Positions 12,260-24,055 of a DNA stretch of 27,630 bases are shown here, one piece after another. The notes under the pieces were generated by a model that did no database searches, was not told where the DNA came from, and worked only from the letters and a program-made list of their open reading frames with translations. Location of the stretch: NCBI GenBank assembly GCA_023375785.1, contig SZWC01025173.1:7935-35564 (forward strand), in the 5' to 3' direction. Source of the stretch: Penium margaritaceum. Its lineage: Eukaryota > Streptophyta > Zygnematophyceae > Desmidiales > Peniaceae. The position numbers were made by a program, and so were the translations under genes. Each line of letters opens with the position of its first letter. Position 1 is the first letter of the stretch.

Positions 12260-13992
12260 TAACCCAATTTCCAACCCAACTTTCAACCCAACTTCCAACC
12301 CAACTTCCAACCCAACTTCCAACCCAACTTCCAACCCAACTTCAAACCCAACTTTCAATCCAACTTCCAACCCAACTTCCACCCGAACTTCCAACCCAAA
12401 GTTCATCTCAGCTTCCATGCCAACTTCCAACCCAAATTCCAACCCAACTTCCAACCCAACTTCCAACCCAACTTCAAACCCTACTTCCAACCTAACTTCC
12501 AACCCAACTTCTAGCCCAACTTCCAACCCAACTTCCAACCCAACTTCAAACCCAAATTCCAACCCTACTTCCAATCCAACTTCAAACCCAACTTCCAACC
12601 AAACTTTCAACCCAACTTTCAACCCAACTTCCAAAACCACTTCCAAACCAAACTTTCAACCCAAATTCCAACCCAACTTCCAACCCAACTTCCATCCCAA
12701 CTTCCAACCCAACTTCCAACCCGACTTCCAACCCATCTTCCAACCCAATTCCAATCCAACTTCCAATCAAACGTACAACCCTACTTCCAACGCAACTTCC
12801 AAACCCGATTTCCAACCCAACATTCAAGCCAACTTCCAACCCAACATTCAACCGAACGTCCAATCGAACTTCCAACCCAAATTCCATCCAAACTTCCAAT
12901 CCGATTTCCAACCCAACTTCCAACCCAACTTCCAACCCAACTTCCAACCCAACTTCCATCCCATCTTCCATCCCAACTTCCAACCCAACTTCCAACCCAA
13001 CTTCCAACCAAAATTACAACGCAACTTCCATCCCAACTTCCATCCCAACTTCCAACCCAACTTCTAACCCAACTTCCGACCCAACATCCAACCCAACTTC
13101 CAACCCAAATTCCAACCCAACTTCCAACCCAAATTCCAACCAAACATCCAATCCAGCTTCCAACCCAACTTTCAACCCAACTTCCAACTTAAATTCCAGC
13201 CCAACTTCCAATCCAACTTCCAACCCAACTTCCAACCTAACTTCCATCCCAGCTTCCATCCCAACTTCGAACCCAAGATGCAACCCAACTTCCAGCCCAA
13301 CTTCCAACCCAACTTCCAACCCAACTTCCAACCCAACTTCCAACCTAACTTCCAACCCAACTTGCAACCCAGCTTCCGACCCAACTTCCAACCAAACTTC
13401 CAACCCAACTTCCAACCCAATTTGCAACCTCACTTCCAACCCAACTTTCAACCCAACTTCCAACCCAACTTCCAACGCAACTTCCATCCCAACTTCCAAC
13501 CGAAGTACCATCCCAACTTCCATCCCAACTTCCAACCCAACTTCCAACTCAACTTCCAACCCAACCTTCATCCCAACTTTCATCCCAACTTCCAACCAAA
13601 CTTCCAACTCAACTTCCATCTCCACTTCAAACCCAACTTCCAACCCAACTTCCAACTTATCTTTCAACCAAACTTCCAACCCAACTTCCAGCCCAACTTC
13701 TAGCCAAACTTCCAACCCAACTTCCAACCCAACTTCCAGCCCAACTTCCAACCCAGCTTTCAACCCAGCTTTCAGCCCAACTTCCAACCCAACTTCCAAC
13801 CCAACTTCAAACCCAACTTCGAACCCAACTTCCAACCCAACCTCCATCCCACCTTCCATCCCAATCTCCAACCCAACTTCCAACACAACTTCCAACCCAA
13901 CTTCCAACCCAACTTCCAACCCAACTTCCAACCCAATTTCCAACCCAACTTCCAACCCAACTTCCAACCCAACTTCAAACCCAACTTCAAAT

Positions 13993-14307
13993 CCAAATTC
14001 CAACCCAACTTCCAACCCAACTTCCAACCCAATTTCATCCCAACTTCCATGCCAACTTCCAACCCAACTTCCAACCCAACTTCCAACACAAGTTCCAACC
14101 CAACATCCATCCCAATTTCCAACCCAACTTCCAACCCAACTTCCAACCCAATTTCCAACCCAAATTCCAACCCAACTTCCAACCCAACTTCCAACCCAAT
14201 TTCATCCCAACTTCCATGCCAACTTCCAACCCAACTTCCAACCCAACTTCCAACACAAGTTCCAACCCAACATCCATCCCAATTTCCAACCCAACTTCCA
14301 ACCCAAC
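13993..14307 (+). repeat. Local duplication with 167-bp offset
   Basis: About 148 bp at 13993-14140 match 14160-14307. Both contain AATTTCATCCC (14031 and 14198), CCATGCC (14048 and 14215) and ACACAAGTTCC followed by AACATCCATCCC. The offset of 167 is one less than 14 monomers, because an 11-bp unit (CAATTTCATCC type) lies inside. This duplication is absent from the corresponding part of family C copy 2 near 19.34 kb, so it arose after the 5.2-kb duplication, or one copy was lost there. Confidence 0.8.
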
Positions 14308-16490
14308 TCCCCACCCCAACTTCCAACCCAACTTCTAACCCAAGTTCCAACCCAACTTCGAACCCAACTTCCAACCCAACTTCCAACCCTCTTTCCAACC
14401 CAACTTCCAGCCCAACTTTCAACCCAACTTCCAACTCAACTTTCATCCCAACTTCCATCCCAACTTCCAACCCAACTTCCAGCCCAACTTCCAACCCAGC
14501 TTTGAACCCAAATTCCTATCCAACTTCCAACCCAACATCCAACCCAGCTTCCAACCCAACTTTGAACCCAACTTCCAACCCAATTTCCAAACCAATTTCC
14601 AACCCAACTTTCAACCCAACTTCCAAACCAACTTCCATCCCAACTTCCAACCCAACTTCCAACCCAACTTCCAACCCAACTTCAAACCCAACTTCCAGCC
14701 CAACTTCGAACCAACCTTCCAACCCAACTTCTAACTCTACATCCAACCCAACTTCAAGCCCAACTTCCAAACCAACTTCAAACCCAACTTTCAACCCAAC
14801 TTCCAAACCAAGTTCCAAACTAACTTCCAACCCGACTTCCAACCCAACTTCCCACCAATCTTCCATCCCAACTTCCAACCCAACTTCCAACCCAACTTCC
14901 AACCCATCTTCCAACCCAATTCCAATGCAACTTCCAATGAAATTTATAACCCTACATCCAATCCAACTTCCAAACCCAACTTACAACCCAACTTGCAAGC
15001 CAACTTCCATCCCAAAATTCATCCCAACTTCCAACCCAACTTCCAACCCAAATTCCAACCAAACTTCCAATCCGATTTCCAACCCAACTTCCAACCCAAC
15101 TTCCAACTCAAATTCCATCCCAACTTCTGTCCAAACTTCCAACCAAACTTCCAACCCAACTTCTAACCAAAATTCCATCCCAACTTCCATCCCAACTTCC
15201 ATCCGAACTTCCAACCCAACTTCCAACCCAGTTCCCAACCCAGCTTGCAACCCAACTTTCAACCCACCTTCCAACCCAACATCCAACACAAGCTCCAACT
15301 CAACCTCCAACCCAACTTCCAATCCAACTTCCATCCCTACTTCCAACCCAGCTTCTAACTCAACTTCCATCCTGATTTCCAACCAAACGTCTTATACAAC
15401 ATCCAACCCAACTTCCAACCCATCTTCCATCCCAAATTCCATCCCAACCTCCAACCCAACATACAACCCAACATTCAACAAAACTTCCAACCCAACTTCC
15501 ACCCCAACTTCCATCCCAACTCGCAGCCCAACTTCCAACCCAACTTCCAACCCAACTTCCAATCCAACTTCCAACCCAACTTCCCATCCAACTTCCAACC
15601 CAACTTCCAACCCAACTTCCAACCCAAATTTCAACCCAGTTTCCAACCCAACTTTCAACCCAACTTCCAAACCCAACTTCCAACCCAAATTCCAACCCAA
15701 CTTCCAATCCAACTTCTAACCCAACTTCGAGCCCAACTTCCATCCCAACTTCCATCCCAACTTCCAACCCAACTTCCAACTCAACTTCCAACCAAACTTC
15801 CAACCAACCTTCCAACCCAACTTGCAACCCAACTTCCAACCCAACTTGCGACCCAACTTCCAACTCAACTTCCAACCCAACATCCAACCAAACTTCCAAC
15901 CCATATCCTAGCTTAACTTCCATCCCAACTTCCAGCCAAAATTCCAACCCAACTTCCAACCCAACTTCCAACCCAACTTCCAATCCAACTTCCAACCGAG
16001 CTTTGAACCCAACTTCCAACCCAACTTCAAACCCAGCTTCTAAACCAGCTTTTAACCGAACCTTAAACACAAATTCCAACCCAACGTCAAAACCAACTTC
16101 CAACCCAACTTCCAACCCAGCTTCCAACCAACTTCCAATCCAACATCCATCCCAACTTCCATCCTAACTTCCAACCGAACTTCCAACTCAACTTCCAACC
16201 GAACTTCCAACCCAACTTCAAACCCAACTTCCAACCCAACATCCAATCCAGCTTCCAACCCAACTTTGAACCCAACTTTCAACCCAACTTCCAACCAAAT
16301 TTTCAACCCAACTTTCATCCCAACTTCCATCCCAACTTCCAAACCAACTTCCAACCCAACTTCCAACCCAACTTCCAACCCAACTTTGAACCCAACTTTG
16401 AAGCCAACTTCCAACCCAACATCCAACCCCGCATCCAACCCAGCTTCCAACCCAACTTCTAACCCAACTTCCAACCCAACTTCCAACCCA

Positions 16491-16805
16491 ACGTTCCTCT
16501 CAGCTTCCATGCCAACTTCAAACCGAACCTCCAACCCAACTTCCAACCCAACTTCCAACCCAACTTCCAACCCAACTTCCAACCCAACTTCCAACCCAAC
16601 TTCCAACCCAACTTCTAACCCAAATTCCAACCCAACTTCCAACCCAACTTCCAACCCAACGTTCCTCTCAGCTTCCATGCCAACTTCAAACCGAACCTCC
16701 AACCCAACTTCCAACCCAACTTCCAACCCAACTTCCAACCCAACTTCCAACCCAACTTCCAACCCAACTTCCAACCCAACTTCTAGCCCAAATTCCAACC
16801 CAACT
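16491..16805 (+). repeat. 168-bp tandem duplication (14 monomers)
   Basis: ACGTTCCTCTCAGCTTCCAT at 16491 recurs at 16659, an offset of 168 bp. Each copy has CAAACCGAACCTCC, a run of about eight near-consensus monomers and then an ACTTCTARCCCAAATTCC end. One A/G difference (16617 against 16785) is seen before the match ends near 16805. Confidence 0.85.
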
Positions 16806-17634
16806 TTTAACCCAACTTCCAACCCAACTTCCAACCCTACTTCCAATCCAACTTCAGACACAACTTCCAACCCAAATTTCAACCCAACTTTCAACCCAGC
16901 TTCCAAAACCACTTCCAAACCAAACTCCCAACCCAACTTCCAAACCCAACTTCCAACCCAACTTCCATCCCAACATCCAACCCAACTTCCAACCCGACTT
17001 CCAACCCATCTTCCAACCCAGTTGCAATCCAACTTCCAATCAAACTTATAACCCTACTTCCAACGCAACTTCCAAACCCAATTTCCAACCCAACACTAAA
17101 GCCAACTTCCAACCCAACATTCAACTCAACGTCCAATCCAACTTCCAACCCAACTTCCAACCAAACTTCCAACCCAATTTTCAACCCAACTTCCAACCCA
17201 ACTTCAAATCCAAATTCCAACCCAACTTCCAACCCAACATCTAACCCAACTTCCAACCCAACTTCCATCCCAACTTCCATCCCAACTTCCAACCCAACTT
17301 CCAACCCAACTTCCAACCAAACTTCCAACCAACCCTCCAACCCAACTTCCAACCCAACTTGCAACCCAACTTCCAACCCAACTTGCAACCCAACTTCCAA
17401 CTCAACTTCCAACCCAACATCCAACCCAACTTCCAACCCATCTTCTAACCTAACTTCCAACCCAACTTCCAACCCAACTTCGAACCCAACTTCCAATCCA
17501 ACTTCCAACCAAGATTTGAACCCAACTTCCAACCCAACTCCCAACCCAACTTGCAACCCAACTTCCAACCCAACTTCAAACCCAACTTTCAATCCAACCT
17601 CCAACCCAACTTCCAAACCAACTTCCAACCCAAC

Positions 17635-20600
17635 GTTCATCCCAGCTTCCATGCCAACTTCCAACCCAACATCCAACCCAACTTCCAACCCAACTTCCAA
17701 CCCAACTTCCAACCCAACTTCCAACCCAATTTCCAACCCAACTTCTAGCCCAACTTCCAACCCAACTTCCAACCCAACTTCAAACCCAACTTCCAACCCT
17801 ACTTCCAATCGAACTTCAAACCCAACTTCCAACCCAACATTCAACCCAAATTTCAGCCCAACTTCCAAAACCACTTCCAAACCAAACTTCCAACCCAACT
17901 TCCAACCCAACTTCCAACCCTACTTCCATCCCAACTTCCAGCCCAACTTCCAACCCGACTTCCAACCCATCTTCCAACCCAATTCCAATCCAACTTCCAA
18001 CCAAACTTATAACCCTACTTCCAACGCAACTTCCACACCCAATTTCCGACCCAACATTCAACCCAACCTCCAACCCAACATTCAACCCAATGTCCAATCA
18101 AACTTTCAACCCAAATTCCAACCAAACTTCCAATCCGATTTCTAACCCATCTTCCAACCCAACTTCCAACCCAACTTCCAACCCAACTTCCATCGCAACT
18201 TCTAACCCAACTTCCAACCAAAATTACAACGCTACTTCCATCCCAACTTCCATCCCAACTTCCAACCCAACTTCTAACCCAACTTCCGACCCAACTTCCA
18301 ACCCAACTTCCAACCCAACTTCCAACCCAACTTCCAACCCAACTTCCAACCCAACTTCCAACCCAACTTCCAACCCAACTTCCAACCCAACTTCCAACCC
18401 AACTTCCAACCCAACTTCCAACCCAACTTCCAACCCAACTTCCAACCCAGCATCCAATCCAGCTTCCAACCCAACTTTCAACCCAACTTCCAACTTAACT
18501 TCCAGCCCAATGTCCAATCCAACTTCCAACCAAACTTCCAACCTAACTTCCATCCCAGCTTCTATCCCAACTTCGAACCCAAGATGCAACCCAACTTCTA
18601 GCCCAACTTCCAGCCCAACTTCCAACCCAACTTTCAACCCAACTTCCAACGTAACTTCCAACCCAACTTGCAACCCAGCTTCCGACCCAACTTCCAACCA
18701 AACTTCCAACCCAACTTCCAACCCAATTTGCAACCTAACCTACAACCCAACTTTCAACCCTACTTTCAACCCAACTTCCAACGCAACTTCCATCCCAACT
18801 TCCGACCGAAGTTCCATCCCAACTTCCATCCCAACTTCAAACCCAACTTTCAACTCAACTTCCAACCCATCCTTCATCCCAACTTTCATCCCAACTTCCA
18901 ACCCAGATTCCAACCTAAGTTCCATCCCAACTTCAAACCCAACTTCCAACCCAACTTCCAACTCATCTTTCAACCAAGCTTCCAACCCAACTTCCAGCCC
19001 AACTTCTAGACCAACTTCTAACCCAACTTCCAACCCAACTACCAGCCCAACTTTCAACCCAGCTTTCAACCCAGCTTTCAGCCCAACTTCCAACCCAACT
19101 TCCAACCCAACTTCAAACCCAACTTTGAACCCAACTTCCAACCCAACCTCCATCCCACCTTCCATCCCAACTTCCAACCCAACTTCCAAAACAACTTCCA
19201 ACCCAACTTCCAACCCAACTTCCAACCCAATTCCAACCAAACTTCCGACCCAACGTCCATCCCAACTTCAAACCCAACTTCCAATCCAAATTCCAACCCA
19301 ACTTCCAACCCAACTTTCAACCCAACGTTCATCCCAACTTCCATGCCAACTTCCAACCCAACTTCCAACCCAACTTCCAACGCAAGTTCCAACCCAACTT
19401 CCATCCCAATTTCCAACCCAATTTCCAACCCAACTCCCAACCCAACTTCCAACCCAACTTCTAACCCAAGTTCCAACCCAACTTCGAACCCAACTTCCAA
19501 CCCAACTTCCAACCCTCTTTCCAACCCAACTTCCAGCCCGACTTTCAACCTAACTTCCAACTCAGCTTTCATCCCAACTTCCATCCCAACTTCCAACCCA
19601 ACTTCCAACCCAACTTTGAACCCAAATTCCTATCCAACTTCCAACCCAACATCCAACCCAGCTTCCAACCCAACTTTGAACCCAACTTCCAACCCAACTT
19701 CCAACCCAATTTCCAGCTCAACTTTCAAGCCAACTTGCAACCCAACTTCCATCCCAACTTCCAACTCAAATTCCAACCCAACTTCCAACCCAAATTCCAA
19801 CCAAACTTTCAACCACCTTCCAGCCCAACATTCAATCCAACTTCCAACCCACCTTCCAACCCAACTTCCAACCCAACTTCCAATCCAACATCTAACACAA
19901 CTTCCAACCCAACTTCCATCCCAATTTTCACCCAACTTCTAACCCAACTTCCAACCCAACTTCAAACCCAACTTCCAGCCCAACTTCCAACCCAAATTCC
20001 AACCCAGCTTCTAAACCAACTTCCAACCCAACTTCGAACCCAACTTCCAACCCAACTTCTAACTCTACATCCAACCCAACTTCCAACCCAACTTCCAACC
20101 CAACTTCCAACCCAAATTTCAACCCAACTTCCAAACCAAGTTCCAAACCAACTTCCAGCCCGACTTCCAACCCAACTTCCCACCAATCTTCCATCCCAAC
20201 TTCGAACCCAACTTCCAACCTATCTTCCAACCCATCTTCCAACCCAATTCCAATGCAACTTCCAATGAAATTTATAACCCTACATCCGATCCAACTTCCA
20301 AACCCAACTTCCAACCAAACCTGCAAGCCAACTTCCAAACCAAAATTCAACCCAACTTCCAACTAAACTTCCAACTCAAATTCGAACCAAACTTCCAATC
20401 CGATTTCCAACCCAACTTCCAACCCAACATCCATCCCAAATTCTGTCCCAACTTCCAACCAAACTTCCAACCCAACTTCTAACCAAAATTCCAGCCCAAC
20501 TTCCATCCCAACTTCCATCCCAACTTCCAACCCAACTTCCAACCCAGTTCCCAACCCAGCTTGCAACCCAACTTTTAACCCACCTTCCAACCCAATATCC

Positions 20601-22433
20601 AACCCAAGCTCCAACCCAACCTCCAACCCAACTTCCAACCCAACTTCCATCCCAACTTCCAACCCAACTTCTAACTCAACTTCCATCCCGATTTCCAACC
20701 AAACGTCTTATACAACATCCAATCCAACTTTTAACCCAACCTCCATCCCAACTTCCATCTTAACCTCCAACCCAACTTACAACCCAACATTCAACAAAAC
20801 TTTCAACCCAACTTCCATCCCAACTTTCATCCCAACTCGCAGCCCAACTTCCAACCCAACTTCCAACCCAACTTCCAACGCAACTTCCAACCCAACTTCC
20901 CATCCAACTTCCAACCCAACTTCCAACCCAACTTCCAACCCAACTTTCAACCCAACTTCCAGACAAAATTTCAACCCAACTTCCAACCCAACATCCAACC
21001 CAAATTCCAACCCAACATCCAATCCAACTTCTAACCCAACTTCGAGCCCAACTTCCAACCAAACTTCCAGCCAACCTTCCAACCCAACTTCCAACCCAAC
21101 ATGCAACCCAACCTTCAACCCAACTTGCAACCCAACTTCCACCTTAACTTCCAACCCAACATCCAACCGAACTTCCAACCCATATCCTAACCTAACTTCC
21201 AACCCAACTTCCAACCCAACTTCCATCCCAACTTCCATCCTTACTTCAAACCCAACTTTCACCGCAACTTCCATCCCAACTTCCAGCTCTAATTCCAACC
21301 CAACTTCCAACCCAACTTCCAACCCAACTTCCAATCCAACTTCCAACCGAGCTTCGAACCCAACTTCCAACCCAAGTTCAAACCCAGCTTCTAAACCAGC
21401 TTCCAACCGAACCTTAAACACAAATTCCAACCCAACATCCAAACCAACTTCCAACACAACTTCCAACCCAGCTTCAAACCCAACTTCCAATACAACCTCC
21501 ATCCCAAATTCCATCCTAACTTCCAATCGAACTTCCAACCCAACTTCCAACCGAACTTTCAACCCAACTTCAAACCCAACTTCCAACCCAACTTCCAATC
21601 CAGCTTCCAACTCAACTTCGAACCGAACTTCCAACCCAACTTCCAACCAAAATTTCAACCCAACTTTCATCCCAACTTCCATCCCAACTTCCAACCCAGC
21701 TTCCAACCCAACTTCCAACCCAACTTCCAACCCATCTTTGAACCCAACTTTGAAGCCAACTTCCAACCCAACATCCAACCCCGCATCCAACCCAGCTTCC
21801 AACCCAACTTCTAACCCAACTTCCAACCCAACTTCCAACCCAACTTCTAGTCAACATCCAACACAACTTCCAACCCAACGTCTAACCCAACTTCCAACCC
21901 AACTTCCAACCCAACTTCCATCCCAACTTCCAACGCAACTTCCAACCCAACTTCTAACCCAACTTCCAACCCAACATCTAATCAAGCTTCCAACCCAGCT
22001 TTCAACCCAACTTCCAACCCAACTTCCAACCCAACTTCCAGTCCAACTTCCAACCCAACTTCCAACCTAACTTCCATCCCAACTTCCAACCCAACTTCCA
22101 ACTGAACTTTCAACCAAACTTGCAACCCAACTTCCAACCCAACTTCCAGCCCAACATCCAACGCAACTTCCAACCCAACTTCCAGCCCCACTTCCAACCC
22201 AGATTTAAACCCAGCTTTCAACCCAACTTCCAACCCAACTTCCAACCCAACTTCCAACACAACTTCCAACCCAACTTCCAACCCAACTTCCAACCCAACT
22301 TCCAACCCAACTTCCAACCCAATTTCCAACCCAACTTCCAACCCCACTTCCAACCCAACTTCCAACCCAACTTCAAACCCAACTTTCAATTCAACTTCAA
22401 ACCCAACTTCCAACCCGACTTCCAACCCAATGT
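17635..22433 (+). repeat. Large higher-order repeat family C, copy 2
   Basis: This copy matches the block starting at 12401 in landmark order (offsets 5127-5352, see copy 1). It includes the paired rare strings GTCTTATACAAC (20705), CCATATCCTA (about 21180) and ATCCAACCCCGCATCC (21773). It also contains one of the cleanest consensus runs of the window, about 13 nearly uninterrupted perfect monomers at 18294-18448, where copy 1 is less regular. The right limit is uncertain; I placed it at an ATGTTCATCCCAACTTCC variant at about 22432. Confidence 0.7.
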
Positions 22434-23609
22434 TCATCCCAACTTCCATGCCAACTTCCAACCCAACTTCCAACCCAACTTCCAACCCAACTTCCAACCC
22501 AAATTCCATCCCAACTTCCAACCCAACTTCCAAACCAACTTCCAAGCCAACTTCCAACCCAAATTCTAGCCCAACTTTCAACCCAACTTTGAACCCAACT
22601 TCCAACCAAACTTCCAACCCTACTTCCAACCCAACTTCCAGCCAAACTTCTAACCCAACTTCCAGCGCAACTTTCATCCCAACTTCCATCCCAACTTCCA
22701 ACCCAACTTCCAACCCAACTTCGAGCCCAAATTCCTATCCAAATTTCAACCCAGCATCCAACCCAGCTTCCAACCCAACTTTCAACCCAACTTCCAACCC
22801 AAATTCCAGCCCAATTTCCAACCCAACTTCCAACCCAACTTCCAACCTAACTTTTATCCCAACTTACAACCCAACTTCCAACCCAATTTCCAACCCAATT
22901 TCCAGCCCAAATTTCAACCAACTTCTAGCCCAACTTTAAACCCAACTTCCAACCCAACTTCCAACCCAACTTCCAACCCAACTTCCAACCCAACTTCCAA
23001 CCCAACTTCCAACCCAACTTCCAACCCAACTTGTAGCCCAACTTCAAACCCAACTTCGAAACCAACTTCCAGCACAACTTCCAACCCTACTTCCAACCCA
23101 ACTTCCAACCCAACTTCCAACCCAACATCCAACCCAACTTTCAACCCAACTTCCAAACCAACTTCCAAACTAAGTTCCAACCCAACTTCCAACCCAACTT
23201 CCAACCCAACTTCCAGCCCAACTTCCAACCCAACTTCCAACCCGTCTTCCAACCCATCTTCCAACCCAATTCCGATTCAACTTCCAATCAAACCTATAAC
23301 CCTACTTCTAACCCAACTTCCAAACCAAACATCCAACCCAACATTCAAGCCAACTTCCAACCCAACATTCAACCCAAATTCCAACCCAACTTCCATCCCA
23401 ACTTCCATCCCAACTTCCATCCCAACTTCCATCCCAACTTCCAATCCAACTTCCAACCCAGCTTCTAACCAAAATTCCAACCCAACTTCCATCCCAACTT
23501 CCATCCCAACTTCAAACCCAACTTCTAACCCATCTTCCGACCCAACTTCCAACCTAAATTCCAACCCAAATTCCAACCCAACTTCCAACCCAAATTCCAA
23601 CCCAAGTTC
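22434..23609 (+). repeat. Satellite between family C and the retrotransposon
   Basis: Satellite with several near-perfect consensus runs (for example about 22940-23030). The last ATAACCCTAC marker of the window lies at 23296, and four ATCCC-type monomers follow one another at about 23394-23440. The block ends in AAGTTCCAACC at the insertion point of the LTR element. No gene is seen. Confidence 0.8.
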
Positions 23610-23614
23610 CAACC
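23610..23614. repeat. Target-site duplication CAACC, left copy
   Basis: CAACC at 23610-23614 is matched by CAACC at 26629-26633. Removing 23615-26633 joins AGTTCCAACC to CAACTTC, which restores the 12-bp satellite phase exactly. CAACC is common in the satellite, so the restored phase is the stronger evidence. Confidence 0.75.
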
Positions 23615-24055
23615 AGTTGGCCAAAGGGTGAGTGTGCACCCTGGAGGGTCCCTAGCAGTGGCTCTTTCACACCACCAACTATTTTTGGAGAGACTGAATC
23701 TGTGGAGGCAACTGGTTCCAAGGATGGCAAAATCTGATCAGAGATTGAGGTCACATTTTTAGCCTCAAATGACTGGGAATGAACAATTGATAAAGGCTCA
23801 CAAAGAGTGGCATTTTGTAGCCACTGATTTAAGCTTTCCAGAACACCAAAGCATGCCAGATTTGGAGCTTCCTAGCAGATTCTATGGCTTCTAGAGTGCT
23901 CCTTGGTAGGCTGTCCTCTTCCCACCTAGGAAGGCATCCCTTCCCACCCCTAGAAGCTTCTGCCCCTTCCTAGATTCCTCAGCTTGCTTCTAGTAGGAGG
24001 GAAGGTGTCTCGAAGACCAAGACACCTCTACATGCCTTGTAGGACAAGTCACCCC
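23615..24055 (-). repeat. 3' LTR remnant (441 bp)
   Basis: This segment aligns without gaps to 25930-26370 at a constant offset of 2315. I count about 28 mismatches in 441 positions (about 94% identity), so this is a direct repeat of the downstream part of the 5' LTR. The outer terminus reads ACT on the minus strand where the other copy reads ACA. The 258 bp matching 26371-26628 are absent. Integrase coding sequence joins directly at 24056, and its frame runs on into the LTR to a TAG at 23990-23992, adding about 21 meaningless residues. The motifs TTCCAGAA (23836) and GAAGCTTC (23953) are conserved in both copies. Confidence 0.92.

Larger units (their letters stand above)
12401..17634 (+). 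repeat. Large higher-order repeat family C, copy 1 (about 5.2 kb)
   Basis: Landmarks here recur downstream at a near-constant distance: GTTCATCTCAGCTTCCATGC 12401 with GTTCATCCCAGCTTCC 17635 (5234); CCAAAACCACTTCC 12631 with 17865 (5234); ACAACCCTAC 12775 with ATAACCCTAC 18009 (5234); CCATGCCAAC 14216 with 19343 (5127); ATGAAATTTATAACC 14937 with 20265 (5328); GTCTTATACAAC 15389 with 20705 (5316); ATCCAACCCCGCATCC 16421 with 21773 (5352). Shifts are mostly close to multiples of 12. The unit contains smaller related blocks: the CCAAAACCACTTCC landmark also occurs at 16903. The right boundary is set by the start of copy 2. Confidence 0.75.
1..23614 (+). repeat. 12-bp satellite array (AACCCAACTTCC), main block
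   Basis: This is a head-to-tail array of a 12-bp monomer, AACCCAACTTCC, repeated roughly 1,960 times with point variants and occasional 11- or 13-bp units. The orientation is the same throughout; no block of GGAAGTTGGGTT appears on the + strand. Frequent variants change the first triplet (AAC to ATC), the third (ACT to GCT) or the fourth (TCC to TCA or TTC). The consensus has 4 A, 6 C, 2 T and no G. It is stop-free in all six frames, so the long open frames over it are not evidence of genes. The array begins before position 1 and resumes after the retrotransposon at 26634. I see no promoter, RNA gene or unrelated insertion inside this block. A function (centromeric, heterochromatic or neutral) cannot be read from the sequence. 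Confidence 0.97.

Noticed and set aside
11012..12646. Glu-Val-Gly-Leu-repeat reading frame (544 codons) on the minus strand as an amphipathic repeat protein
   Set aside because: It is the same satellite read in the opposite direction. The perfect 60-bp block inside explains the apparent regularity.
1..23614. CRISPR array
   Set aside because: The repeats are contiguous 12-bp units with no spacers, no leader and no cas genes, and the retrotransposon points to a eukaryote.
1..23614. Telomeric or interstitial telomere array
   Set aside because: TTGGGTT within the G strand looks telomere-like, but the 12-bp unit is not a known telomere repeat I recognise, it is degenerate, and it holds nested higher-order structure typical of satellites. 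Single AACCCTA strings do not form a tandem.
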